Shown here piece after piece: positions 24,903 to 34,737 of a DNA stretch of 64,000 bases. Numbering within the stretch: position 1 is the first letter of the stretch; every line of letters starts with the position of its first letter. Location: NCBI GenBank assembly GCA_963277665.1, contig CAUJRU010000138.1:1302001-1366000 (forward strand), written 5' to 3'. The translations under genes and the position numbers were made by a program. The notes under the pieces were generated by a model. That model made no database searches. It saw only the letters and a program-made list of their open reading frames with translations, and was not told the origin of the DNA. Origin of the DNA: Viscum album. Taxonomy: Eukaryota > Streptophyta > Magnoliopsida > Santalales > Viscaceae.

Positions 24903-25279
24903 AAAGACACTATGAGGAATCCCTCTCAGTCAAATCCCATTATAGTCCCAGGCATTTAAAGATTCTCTAAGGTAGATCACATGGTCAATTTTTCATATAG
25001 TCTAAGGTAATCAATGAATCTCTGAGGAAGCTCACACGGTCAATTCCCTTTATAGCCCCATGTGGTCAAATACTCTCAAAAGAATCTCACTCAGTCAATT
25101 ACCTTTATAGTCTAAAATGTTTCAAAGAATCTCTGAGGAAGCTCACTCTGTCAATTCCACTTATATTATAAAATGTTTCAAATATTCTCTAAGGATTATC
25201 ACTCTATAAATTCACATTATAGTATAAAATGGTTCAAAGACACTTTGAAGAAGCTCACTCTGTCCATTCCCCCTGATGG
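24903..25279. repeat. Tandem array, about 56-bp unit, left LTR of element C
   Basis: About seven degenerate units follow the pattern (GA)CTCTCTGAGGAAGCTCACTC then GGTCAATTCCCCTTATAG then TCTAAAATGGTTCAAA. The same array, unit for unit, is in the right LTR (33133-33512), so it existed before insertion. It lies about 0.75-1.1 kb from the LTR 3' end in element orientation. Confidence 0.8.
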
Positions 25280-26106
25280 TCTTCTGCACCTGGTTCGGAT
25301 GACCTTGTGTAAGTCAATGAGTAAAGAAATGAAATACGGCCCACGTAAACCTCAAGAACTACTTGTATAATCAATCTACAACATATACATCCTGTATGAC
25401 AACAACACTCCACCCTACAACACTTGCCATGGGAAAACAGGCAAGGTGTCCAAAATGGCTATGCAAGACCAAACAGTCATAAACATAACATGCGTGGACA
25501 ACCACATCCAAAACATATAAATCAACCCTATTCATATCCAAATAACCTCTACTCAACCATACATGCTGGGTAGGAAATTAAAAGGGGTAAAATGGTAAAC
25601 GAACAACACCCCGTTCAAGGGTACTGGACAAGATTGCACATAATACTCAAAGACCTTAAACAGAAAGGCACAAACCACCTACCTTTATGGTTCTGGCGAA
25701 ACTGACCCACAAACAACTACACCCCAATCCGGGGAAACGCTTCACAAAAACTGATCTAAATCTCCTTCCCTATCTTCCACAAGCCTTGAAATCCACACCC
25801 AAGGAAACCCCAACAATAGATCTACATTCAACGGATGTAGATCTAGAAATCCGAGAGAGAGGGAAGAGAAGACCTAGAGAAAACTAAAGAGAAACCAAGA
25901 GGAGAATATTTCGAACGACGAACCGACTTAATCCAACATAAGACCCCTTTGATTTTCTTCCAAAACAACTGAGAGAGAACCTTCATCCTTTGAGAACCCA
26001 AAATCATGAGTGATGATCGAGTGGGAGAGTGTTTGGACTGAAATGAGGCACCCTCGAGGGAGCCCTTATTTAAAAACCCTATATTATGTGGCCGAATAGT
26101 TAGTAC

Positions 26107-26127
26107 GCACGGTTTGGAAAACCGTGC
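26107..26127. repeat. Perfect short inverted repeat in element C LTR
   Basis: GCACGGTTT and AAACCGTGC are exact 9-bp complements around a GGA loop. Degenerate copies follow nearby (ACCGTGC at about 26142, GGTTTGGAAAATG at about 26185). The right LTR has the same area with weaker pairing (about 34420). It may be a protein-binding or hairpin site in the U3 region (inference). Confidence 0.6.
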
Positions 26128-26502
26128 ACCAACCGTGCGCACACCACTATCTCGAGAAGAGGAATTCGAATAGTTTCCGCATATGGTTTGGAAAATGCTA
26201 CGAATGCTATGAGAAGCCTACTATCTCATCCTACATGGTTTTTGGGAGAACCCGTACAGTTTCCCCTAACCGTGCTCAAACAGTGCTCCCTAATAAAAGA
26301 TTCCAATCTTATTCAAAATCATTCTAAACTCTCCCAACTGATACCCAACTCAATCCATGAACATTTAACACATAATAAGGAAACTGAACATACTCATAAA
26401 GTACACGACGTGTACTTCGAAAATTTCCAAGAACTCATCTTTTTCTAAAAACGACAAAAAATGGAAAGAGTACTTGAAAAAGAAGATCCGAGTTCTTACA
26501 AA

Positions 26503-26512
26503 CACCCCCCCC
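26503..26512 (-). promoter_or_regulatory. Element C polypurine tract
   Basis: CACCCCCCCC on the plus strand is GGGGGGGGTG on the element strand, two bases before the 3' LTR that begins TGTAAGAAC. This is the expected plus-strand primer position. Confidence 0.75.
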
Positions 26513-26559
26513 ATAATGAAATTAATACCCAAATTTCTTTAGCAAGGAAGTGTAGAAGT

Positions 26560-27960
26560 ATAAACTCTGAAAATCTCCGGCCACTACGATCGTACGTCCA
26601 CCTCCCTCTCCCAAAACTCATCCTATACTTTCTTGTGCTACTATAGCACTCATACCAGAGGAACATACCGACCATGGAGAAAATTCATACATCGATCGAC
26701 AAACCGGATAGGATGGTCCTCAAACAATGCATCAACTTCCAACTCAACCTCCTCGGGTTGTGAGACATGAGATAGTTATGAGAAGTAATGTCGGAGTTGT
26801 GAAACATGGAAGACATCGTGCATAGCCCAGTACCTCTAAGGAAAATGAAACCGATAGGAAACCAGCCAAACTCTATCCAAAACCTCAAATGGTCGGAGGT
26901 ACCTCAGATAATGCATACCCCATCGCCTAATACTCTTGTGCCCCAACCATAATGTGACAACAAAAAAACCTGATACCCGACCGTGAACATCAGAGGTCAT
27001 CTCTGCTGATCAGCATAAGACTTCTATAGAGACTATGCAGTAGCCATCCTCTTATCAATCTACTCTATCACCTCTGAGGTCTCCTGAACAAGATGAGGTC
27101 CCAACATAGCTGCCTCTATGGCCTCCGGCCAACATCAGGTTGATCGGCATTGACTACCGTAGAAAGCTACATAAGGAGCCATCATAATAGTTTCATGAAA
27201 ACTATTGTTTTCAGAAAACTCCACAAGAGGTACATTCTTCTCCCAATAACCTCCAAAATCAAGGATAAATGCACGAAGCATGTACTCAAGCACCTTAATT
27301 GTATGGTCGTACTATCCATTTCTCTGGGGATGGTATGTTGTGCTCACAAGTACCTGTGTACCCAAAGCCTTTTGAAGCCCCTGCCTGACCTGAGAATAAA
27401 AATATTCATATCTCTCTCAAACAATGGATTATGGAACTCCATTTAAGAGAACAATATCACAGATGTACAACCTTTTGAGATCATCAACACATATAGTCTC
27501 ATTGATCAGGAAGAAGTGAGCATCCTTCATGAGTATGTCAATGTCAACCAAAATAGCATCATTCCCTAGAGGGGACCTCGGTAAAATTTTCACCAAATCC
27601 ATCGTGGCGTCATTCCACTTCCAGTTGGGAATATGCAACTACTGCAAAAGACCTACTGGTCACTGATGCTCCACCATCAACTGGTGACAGGTGAACCACT
27701 CCATGACAAAACCAGCAACATCTCTATTCATTCCTGGCCACCAATACTGACGGTGTAGATCACAATACATCTTGGTGACCATAGGATGAACTGCCATAAC
27801 TATTGAATGAATGTCCAATATCATCTCCTCACGTAAGTCTGCTGGCACCCATACGCAGCCCTGGAAACTAATGCTCTCATCCTCTCCTATGGTACATCCC
27901 ATAATAGGGTTCTCTCCTTACAAACACTCCCATAAGACTAGGACTTTTGAATCTGATAGG
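26560..27960 (-). pseudogene. pol: Element C integrase relic
   Basis: 27902-27660 encodes the zinc-binding domain: H..H region, then QYWWPGMNRDVAGFV intact, but the Cys pair reads EWFTCHQL, so the first Cys is lost. 27638-27429 encodes the core start WKWNDATMDLVKILPRSPLG, which retains the first catalytic Asp (MDLV), and continues to LLNGVP. The third block near 27350-27300 reads STTYHPQRNG then a stop, where the family has the catalytic Glu region. An ENNSFHETIMMAPY segment follows (about 27210). The C-terminal HDVFH-like region (about 26820) is frameshifted, and a chromodomain-like tail is barely recognisable up to the PPT. Compared with element E, the core is not deleted here. Confidence 0.75.
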
Positions 27961-28129
27961 TGCATTATTCACACTCGATCAAGAAGAGTATAGGTAACAT
28001 CCTCAAAATAAAGATAAGTCTGCCCCTGTCTGTTGTGCACCTCCAAATGAATCATAGAGAAAAGATCCATAACCAGTCACTCACTGCTGGCCTCCTAAAA
28101 TTCCTATATATGAGTCCTCCAACTCAATG

Positions 28130-29400
28130 CATCAGCCACTGTCTTTCCTTTCCCAGGCATATAGGCAGCTCAAAGTCATAAGACTGAAGGTACTCAACCC
28201 AGCTTCGTTGTCTCAAATCCATATCATGCTGAGTGATGATGTACTTGAGACTCTTATCGTCAGTAAAAGACACAAAATGTTATCTTAGAAGATAATGTAT
28301 CCAATAGTTCAAGGAATGGACAATAGCAGCCAACTTGAGATTTGGAGATAGGTAATTCCTCTCATGTGGCCTCAACAACCGAGACCCGTATGCAACGACT
28401 CCTTCTCCCTACATCACAACAACTCCTAGCCTAATACCTGAAGCATCACAGTACACAATATAGCTCTTTCCCAGCTCTCGATAAACTATTATTAGTGGTG
28501 ATGTCAACCTAAAAATCTTCTATTGAATGTCTAGCTCACTAGAATATAATCATAAGAACATCGCACCCTTCATAGTCTGACTCATCAATGGTGCTGCTAA
28601 GCATGAAAAGCCTTGTATGAATCATCTGTGGTATGAAACCTGCCATAGAAAACTCCGTACCTCAAAGACTTTCTTCGGCTGCTCCCATGAAACTACTCCC
28701 CTCACTTTATCTGGGTCTAATGATACTCTTTTCTCTGAGATTACCTAACCCATAAGTGAATCTTGTCCATCCAAAAGTGGCATTTTGAGAGCTTAGAATA
28801 TTATTGGTCATCATTATGTGTAATAAAATTTATCTCTAGATGAATGGAATGGTCATGTTGAGTGTGATAGTACATGAAGATATCGTCCACAAAGACCAGC
28901 ATGAAAGAATCCATGTATGGATGGAACACTCAGTTCATTAGTGACATGAAAACTGCAGGTCAGTTCGTGAGACCGAACAACATAACCATATTCTCGTATA
29001 GACCATGCCTTCTCCGAAAGGCTGTGATAGGTATATATGATGGTATAACGTGCTGCTTATTATAACCAGATCTCATGTAATTCTTCTAGAACACCTGGGC
29101 TCCGCGATGCTGATCAAAAAGAGCATCAATCCTCGGTAAGGGATATCAGTTCTTGAAAGTCACTAGTTTAGCTTTCGATAATCCACACAAATCCTGGGGG
29201 AACCTTCTTCCTTATTCAAAAATAAGACAGGAAAACCCCAAGGGGATGTATTGGTTCAGATGAAACCACTTTCCTACACCTCCACCAACTGATTCTAGAG
29301 CTCATATTACTCTGGTGTAGCCATCCTTTAAGGAGGAATGGACACTGGTGCTACTCTTGGCACAAGGTCAATAGAAAATTATATCTCATACTCTGGAAGA
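28130..29400 (-). pseudogene. pol: Element C reverse transcriptase and RNase H relic
   Basis: Reading right to left, the RT begins after the protease linker near 29400 (a VFQE-ending segment). The catalytic block is MDSFMLVFVDDIFMYY. Both Asp codons are intact at 28882-28887 (FVDD), making C the only element in the window with an undamaged RT active-site motif. RNase H follows: a YIVYCDASGIRLG-like block (about 28455), then a block ending RQRSWVEYLQS-like (about 28190). Stops and frameshifts are present throughout, so no functional product is expected. Confidence 0.72.
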
Positions 29401-29411
29401 AAAACTAAAAA

Positions 29412-29890
29412 TTATTCTTGGAAGACATCTGTCAAACAATCCACCAATAGAGGAATGTCTAACTGTGAAATACCCTGGTCATCTAGATATTGACTAACAA
29501 CCTGGGATGTATCTCCTCCTAACCCACGACGCTCGGGTCCCGCTCTGCTCGCATGGACATCCCACACACCCTTATGTTGAAATGATCCACCATCTGGTGA
29601 TGTGAAACTCACCCTACGGCTATAGCAATCGACAACTGCCTTGAAGGGAACTAACCAATCTATTCCGAGAATGAAATCATAACCCATCATTACTAGGTCA
29701 TAGAGGTCCCATTAAAAATAACACCCACGAACCTCTAGAGGGAACTCCTTGCAATAATGTACGCTCACTGTTCAAATCACAAACGGAGATTCTAGAGACA
29801 TGGTATCAGTATAAGAGAAGATTCAGTGCCCAAGGCTCTCCACAACTGCAATAGATATAAAGAAATGGGAAGCTCCTATATCGAAAGAGT
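29412..29890 (-). pseudogene. pol: Element C aspartic protease relic
   Basis: The retroviral-type protease cleaves the Gag-Pol chain. The active-site loop reads FDIGASHFFIS at about 29886-29854. The catalytic Asp is present, although the usual D(S/T)G has become DIG. After stops, 29690-29412 encodes YDFILGIDWLVPFKAVVDC, the conserved C-terminal half of the protease (family pattern FDVILGMDWL), followed by the linker VSFTSPDGGSF and a Ile-Pro...VFQE segment leading into RT. Confidence 0.72.
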
Positions 29891-29949
29891 AGAAGATAAT
29901 ACTGAGGAAACTAAGATCGTCCCTCGAACTGTAGAATGTCCTGGATCCT

Positions 29950-30939
29950 ACTCCAGCTAGGTCTGGTGCACTACATATGTCTGCCATTACCACGACTATG
30001 TGACCCTGCCTAACCCCTCAAAGCTAATCCACCTTGATGTCGCTGGAAACCTTAAGACTGGCTACCATGACCACTACCTCCACCTCCGCGTGAACGGCTG
30101 AAAGAACTCCAGTTCCTAGACTGGTGAGAAATTGGAGGTGATGCTTCCAAATGAGGAGTCATAGAAGAACCCCTGCCACCAGCTGCTGGTGAGAAGATCT
30201 GATAGAAGCAGTGAAGATGACCCATCATTCCACAAGATCATCACTCCACCAGGTCTCGCAGGCAATGTGGACTTGTATGCATGCTCCACTCGCACTGGTA
30301 GCATACCACATGGAAACCATAAGATGCATCATGCCTACTCTAATATCATCATGAAATCTCCCAGCTGGTGGAGCACTATCTCTAGATGTCGAACTTCCCC
30401 GTCTCACGGCTTAAGAATCCCGCATATTTCACTCAGTGATCAGTGCCTGGTTCACTATAGAAGAGATTGAAATAATCGTAGATGATGCACTGAAACTCAT
30501 CCCAATTAATGTTCTGCAAGAATCCCACCTGTGAGATCACATCCCACCACCACGTGGAGGATTATCAAAGAATGTAGGTATCGTGCTTCATCCTCTTCTT
30601 TAGAGGTATCTCCAGATGCTCGATGATAGTCAGCGTGGCTTCCAGCCATGACATTATATCCTAGTGTTATCTATCCCCTGAGAAGGTGAGAAGATGTTGT
30701 TGGTGAAAGATCCTCTCCAATTCTTCCATTGACTAGGTAGGAGGTGGTGCTTCCTGGAAGGTATGAATCATCCTCATGAAGCCCTCCCTTAATTGGGAAT
30801 CAGATCCTATGTCATGTAAAACTATTGGTGCCAAGACTCGCACAACTGGAGGATCTGCTAGATGTCCCTCAACAGCCATATCCGTTGTTTGATAATTGCA
30901 TTCTAGCTGGAGTATAAGCAGAGGGAATATTGCTGGCAT
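29950..30939 (-). pseudogene. gag: Element C gag relic
   Basis: The frame opens with an ATG at 30939. The N-terminal part ends in GFMRMIHTFQEAPPPT, matching the element A gag start. The core near 30480-30600 gives STWWWDVISQVGFLQ then NINWDEFQ then FNLFYSEPG in one frame, corresponding to the Retrotrans_gag pattern with Trp-Trp, W.EF and a Phe/Tyr-Phe block. A Gly/Ser/His-rich C-terminal region lies around 30060-30010. No intact CCHC knuckle was found. Stops break the frame after 30733. Confidence 0.65.
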
Positions 30940-32381
30940 GACTCTTCAAGGTCAAGCACACTCCTTAGATTAAGATCATCAATGAATAACTACTTGAAAC
31001 ATAAGAAGGGAATATGAGAAAGAAAAAATTCTTGTTTTAAAAATCAAGAATACATGTCATGTATAAAAACTACATGACATGTTCTCTTAATTCTTCCACA
31101 AGGGCGTGCACTTATTCGAAAACGGGTCGTTTACCACCCCAAACACATGGTGTGTTGTTCTTACACATGACATGTACTTGTATTTTATTCCCCTACCCAA
31201 GACCTTCTACACGCCTCCCTTTAGAACAAGGTTAAAAAACATGTTTGTTCCGGACATAGCCTGTACTAGACGGGCATGACCGACCCATGTTGTTCGTGAC
31301 AAGGTCGTGTACTCTGCTGACACTACACGACATGTTCCATACGGACACAACATATAATAGAAGAGATACCACTACCCCTTGTTTTTAGATACATGGTCAG
31401 ATTCGAAGATTACACTACATGATGTGTTTATAACTGAAACAACATGTATCACCTATGTTTTCTTCATCCATGTTGTTAGTCACACGGGTGGACCGAGGGT
31501 CAACTCTACACAGCATGTACAACTAGTACATTGTGTCTTCCCATAAGAATATCCATATCTCATGCCTCTTTCCACATAACCTAGGAAACATTTAGAGACT
31601 ACACATTGTGTACATAAAGAACACGGCGTGAACATAAGAAAAACAGTTTCTTCCTGAACAAAAGAACACATGGCGTGTAGTCAAAACTACACGGCATGTA
31701 TTCTAGGACTTTCCAGACAGTAAGCCTTAGAAACTACTCCGGATCCTAGAAAACAAAAAAAAAACGAACATCAAAGTGCCAATTTCTGATCCATGAGGTC
31801 CCATAATCCCCATGAATCCATGTTTATAATCTTATACATTTTATAAAAATCAAAACATGGAAATGATCTACCAAATTACGATCCATGAGGGCCCATAACA
31901 CCTCAAAAACCAATGTTTGGCGTTCAGTCAGAAAAAACCTTACATAAAAAATACACGATCAAAAAACAATGATTTTTTATCACAACAACAATCACAAAAA
32001 AATGCATATCAAGAACAACACCTATCACACCAACATGCATTTGCTAATGCAACTTATATGACATTGCATGAATTCATGACATGTGATCCCTAGGAAGTGG
32101 ATATATGATTTTAGAGATGGAATAACCTCATCTCATCAGGTTATAATAGAAATATAACCTCAATAACATCAACAATAACATCACAAATCACGTGAATCAC
32201 TCAAGTTGAAATCAATTCAACTATAATAATTGTAAAACAAGAAAAATTAAAATTTAACCAGGTAGATTACATTTTCCATATACACGGGTTAGCTAATACC
32301 AGGAATAGATTATTACCATGTAAAAATTCCATCTTATCCCTATCTATAGTCTCCAAATAGTATGTCATGATGAAAAGAATT
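30940..32381 (-). other. Element C untranslated leader
   Basis: About 1.44 kb lies between the PBS and the gag ATG. There is no coding similarity. The half nearest gag contains the palindromic-word array; the half nearest the PBS is AT-rich. Length and layout match the leader of element A. Confidence 0.65.
31051..31698. repeat. Array of palindromic 13-bp words in element C leader
   Basis: At least twelve words fit about TACAYRRCRTGTA: TACATGTCATGTA (31051), TACATGACATGTT (31071), ACACATGGTGTGTT (31143), ACACATGACATGTAC (about 31162), TACACGACATGTTC (31324), TACATGATGTGTT (about 31417), TACACAGCATGTAC (31507), TACATTGTGTC (31527), TACACATTGTGTAC (about 31599), AACACGGCGTGAAC (about 31620), ACACATGGCGTGTAG (about 31666) and TACACGGCATGTA (31686). 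Each is nearly self-complementary. The same word occurs once near the start of each C LTR (26401 and about 34637). Confidence 0.7.
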
Positions 32382-32393
32382 CCTCTGATACCA
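32382..32393 (-). promoter_or_regulatory. Element C primer-binding site (tRNA-iMet)
   Basis: The plus strand reads CCTCTGATACCA; the element strand TGGTATCAGAGG is the standard plant initiator-Met primer site, with 11 bases unchanged. It is three bases (ATG) from the 5' LTR end and is the best-preserved PBS in the window. Confidence 0.9.
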
Positions 32394-32396
32394 CAT

Positions 32397-34737
32397 TGTA
32401 ACATCTCGGTTCCAAAACCCACCCAGAGGTGCCCCGTACCGGATTGGTCACATGGCCTGAAGCATATTTCCCCTAACGCCAGAGGCTTTTGACTAGTAGT
32501 GAGGGCCTTGGGTGTGTTAGTGGGGAAATTATTCCCTCATTGGAAGAGTAATACAATGGAAGAGGAAAAATATGATAACAATATTGGAAGCAGAATTAAT
32601 CCATATGAAAGTAAACAATGGAAGTCTGAAGAAATAAACAGTAGGAGTGTATATATATATATAAACAATTCATGGTACATATGTCGAGGAAAACATCCAA
32701 ACGCATCACAATGTTGGAATATAGAACAACACTATGAAAAAGATCAAAATGTAACAGATAAACAGCTCATCGGCATCGCAAGCCTTAGTTTGGTCGTATG
32801 ATCTCCATCTCCACAACATAACAAGTACCTGAGGTAGATGAGCACTAAACTTATCTATACTTGCATCAATATAATATGTTTGGGCGCAAATGCATAGCCG
32901 AAATAGGGTGTGATAGTAAATCCTAGTAGGAAATCACCACAATATGTGTGCCTAATAGTCAGTGAATATATGTCATTGAATAAACAAAAGAAATTAGTAA
33001 ATAAAGAAGTAATAAGCAGTAACCAGTCCTACAGATTCAATGCAATCAGTTCTATACATCAATGACAACATATAACTAGGGAACCCTCTGGGTAGTACTC
33101 CCAGCCTAACCCCTTTGGTTCAAAAAAAACAAGCATACTACAGAGACTATCTGGGGAAGCTCTCTTAGTCAATTCCCCTTATAGTCCCAAACATTTAATG
33201 ACTCTCTATGGAATCTCACATGGTCAATTACCCTTATAGTCTTAGGTAGTCATGACTCTCTGAGGAATATCACATGATCAATTCCCCTTATAGACCCTTG
33301 TGGTCAAAGACTCTATGTGGAAGATCACTCGGTCAATTCCCCTTATAGTCTAAAATGGTTCAAAGACTCTCTGAGGAATCTCACTCGGTCAATTCCCCTT
33401 CTAGTCTAAATTGGTTCAAATAATATTTGAAGAATATCACTCAGTAAATTCGCCTTATAATATAAAATGGATCAATGACTCTCTAGGTAATCTCACTCGG
33501 TCAATCTCCCTTATCGTATTCTACTCCAGGTTCACATAGCCCTCTGTAAAACAACGAGTAAATAAATACAATACGGCCCAAGTAAACCTCATTAACTACA
33601 TGGATAATTGGACTACAACATATCAAGATTGTTTGAAAACAACACTCCACCCTAAAATACTAGCCATGGGAAAATGGTAAGGTGGCCAAAAAGGCTATTC
33701 AAGACCAAATGGTCGTAAACAGACCATGCATGGTAAACCACATCCAAAACATTACTATCAACCATAATCATATCCAAATAACTTATACTCAAGCATACAA
33801 GTAGGTAAGGAAATTAACACGGGTCATACAGTAAATGTACAATATCCTTTTTAAGGGTATTGGGAAAAATTGCTCATAATACTAAATGACATTCAACAGA
33901 ATGGCACAAACAACCTACCTTTAGGGTTCCTGTGAAATCGACCCACATACAACCACATCCCAATTTGGGAAAATGCTTCATTAAAACTAATATTAATCTC
34001 CTTCCCTATCAGCCACAAGCATTAAAATCAACACCCAAGGAAACCCCAACACTATATATACATGCAACATATGTAGATATAGAAAACCGAGAGAGATGGA
34101 CGATAAGACCTATTGAAAACCAAAGTGAATCAAAGAGAATAATCTTACCCGAGAAGAATCAAAATCACTCCAACAAGAACCCCTTCAATTTGCTTCAGAA
34201 AACAAGGGGGATATCACAATTAACCTTTGTGAACACAAAATACTGAGTGAGGATTGAGTGGGAGAGAGTTTGGAGAGAAATGAGGAACCCTTGAAGGAGC
34301 CCGGATTTAAAAACCCATATTTTTAAGTGGTCCCACGGTTACTATACACAGGTTGGAAAACTATGCACTGACCGTGTGGACTCTACAGCCTCGATAGAAG
34401 GGGTCCACAAGGTTTCCTCACACGGTCTGGAAAACCATGCGCAAGTTGTGCGAAGCCTACTGTCTACCACTGCATGGTTTCGGGAGAACCTGCATAGTTT
34501 TCCCTAACCGTCCTCAAACCGTGCTCCCTAATAAAAGCCTCCAAACATTTGTAAAAACATTCGATACTCTCCCAACCGCTTCCCAGCTCAATCAATGCAC
34601 TTTAAACACCTAAAGGCAACATTCCCAACTCATAAAGTACATGGCGTGTAGTTCAAAAATTTCCAGAAATTATTCTGTTTTTAAAAAATGAAATGAAAAG
34701 GAAAACATACATGTAAAATAAGATCTAAGCTTTTACA
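32397..34737 (-). repeat. Element C 5' LTR (right copy)
   Basis: This is the partner of 24156-26500 over its whole length, including the seven-unit tandem array and the U3 palindrome region. It is followed directly by ATATT, the right target-site duplication. The (TA)n run near 32650 is shorter (13 bp) than in the left copy (19 bp). Confidence 0.9.
33133..33512. repeat. Tandem array, about 56-bp unit, right LTR of element C
   Basis: Seven units share ACTCTCTGAGGAATCTCACT then CGGTCAATTCCCCTTATAG then a TCTAAAATGGTTCAAAG-type tail. Units four and five (about 33310-33420) are the most alike. Spacing and copy number equal those of the left LTR array. The repeats have no unique spacers, so this is not a CRISPR array. 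Confidence 0.8.

Larger units (their letters stand above)
24156..26500 (-). repeat. Element C 3' LTR (left copy)
   Basis: The LTR starts TGTAACATCCCGGTTC and ends GATCCGAGTTCTTACA on the plus strand, matching TGTAACATCTCGGTTC and GATCTAAGCTTTTACA of the right copy. It holds a (TA)n run at 24408-24426, a seven-unit tandem array (24903-25279) and a hairpin-forming GCACGGTTT repeat (26107-26127). The palindrome-like GTACACGACGTGTAC lies at 26401-26415. Short open frames inside it are not shared with the right copy. Confidence 0.9.
24156..34737 (-). mobile_element. Element C: full-length Ty3/gypsy retrotransposon with ATATT target-site duplication
   Basis: The LTRs are 24156-26500 (2345 bp) and 32397-34737 (2341 bp), both with TGTAACATC at the left and TTACA at the right on the plus strand. 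The 5-bp duplication ATATT is exact on both sides (24151-24155 and 34738-34742), which fixes the boundaries. The PBS at 32382-32393 and PPT at 26503-26512 set the minus-strand orientation. Domain order from right to left is leader, gag, protease, RT, RNase H, integrase. By eye the LTRs agree at roughly 75-80 percent, so the insertion is old. Termini, PBS spacing and leader structure match element A, so the two belong to related families. Confidence 0.92.

Noticed and set aside
33133..33512. Regular repeats resembling a CRISPR array
   Set aside because: The 56-bp units are contiguous and degenerate with no unique spacers, are duplicated in both LTRs, and the host is a plant.
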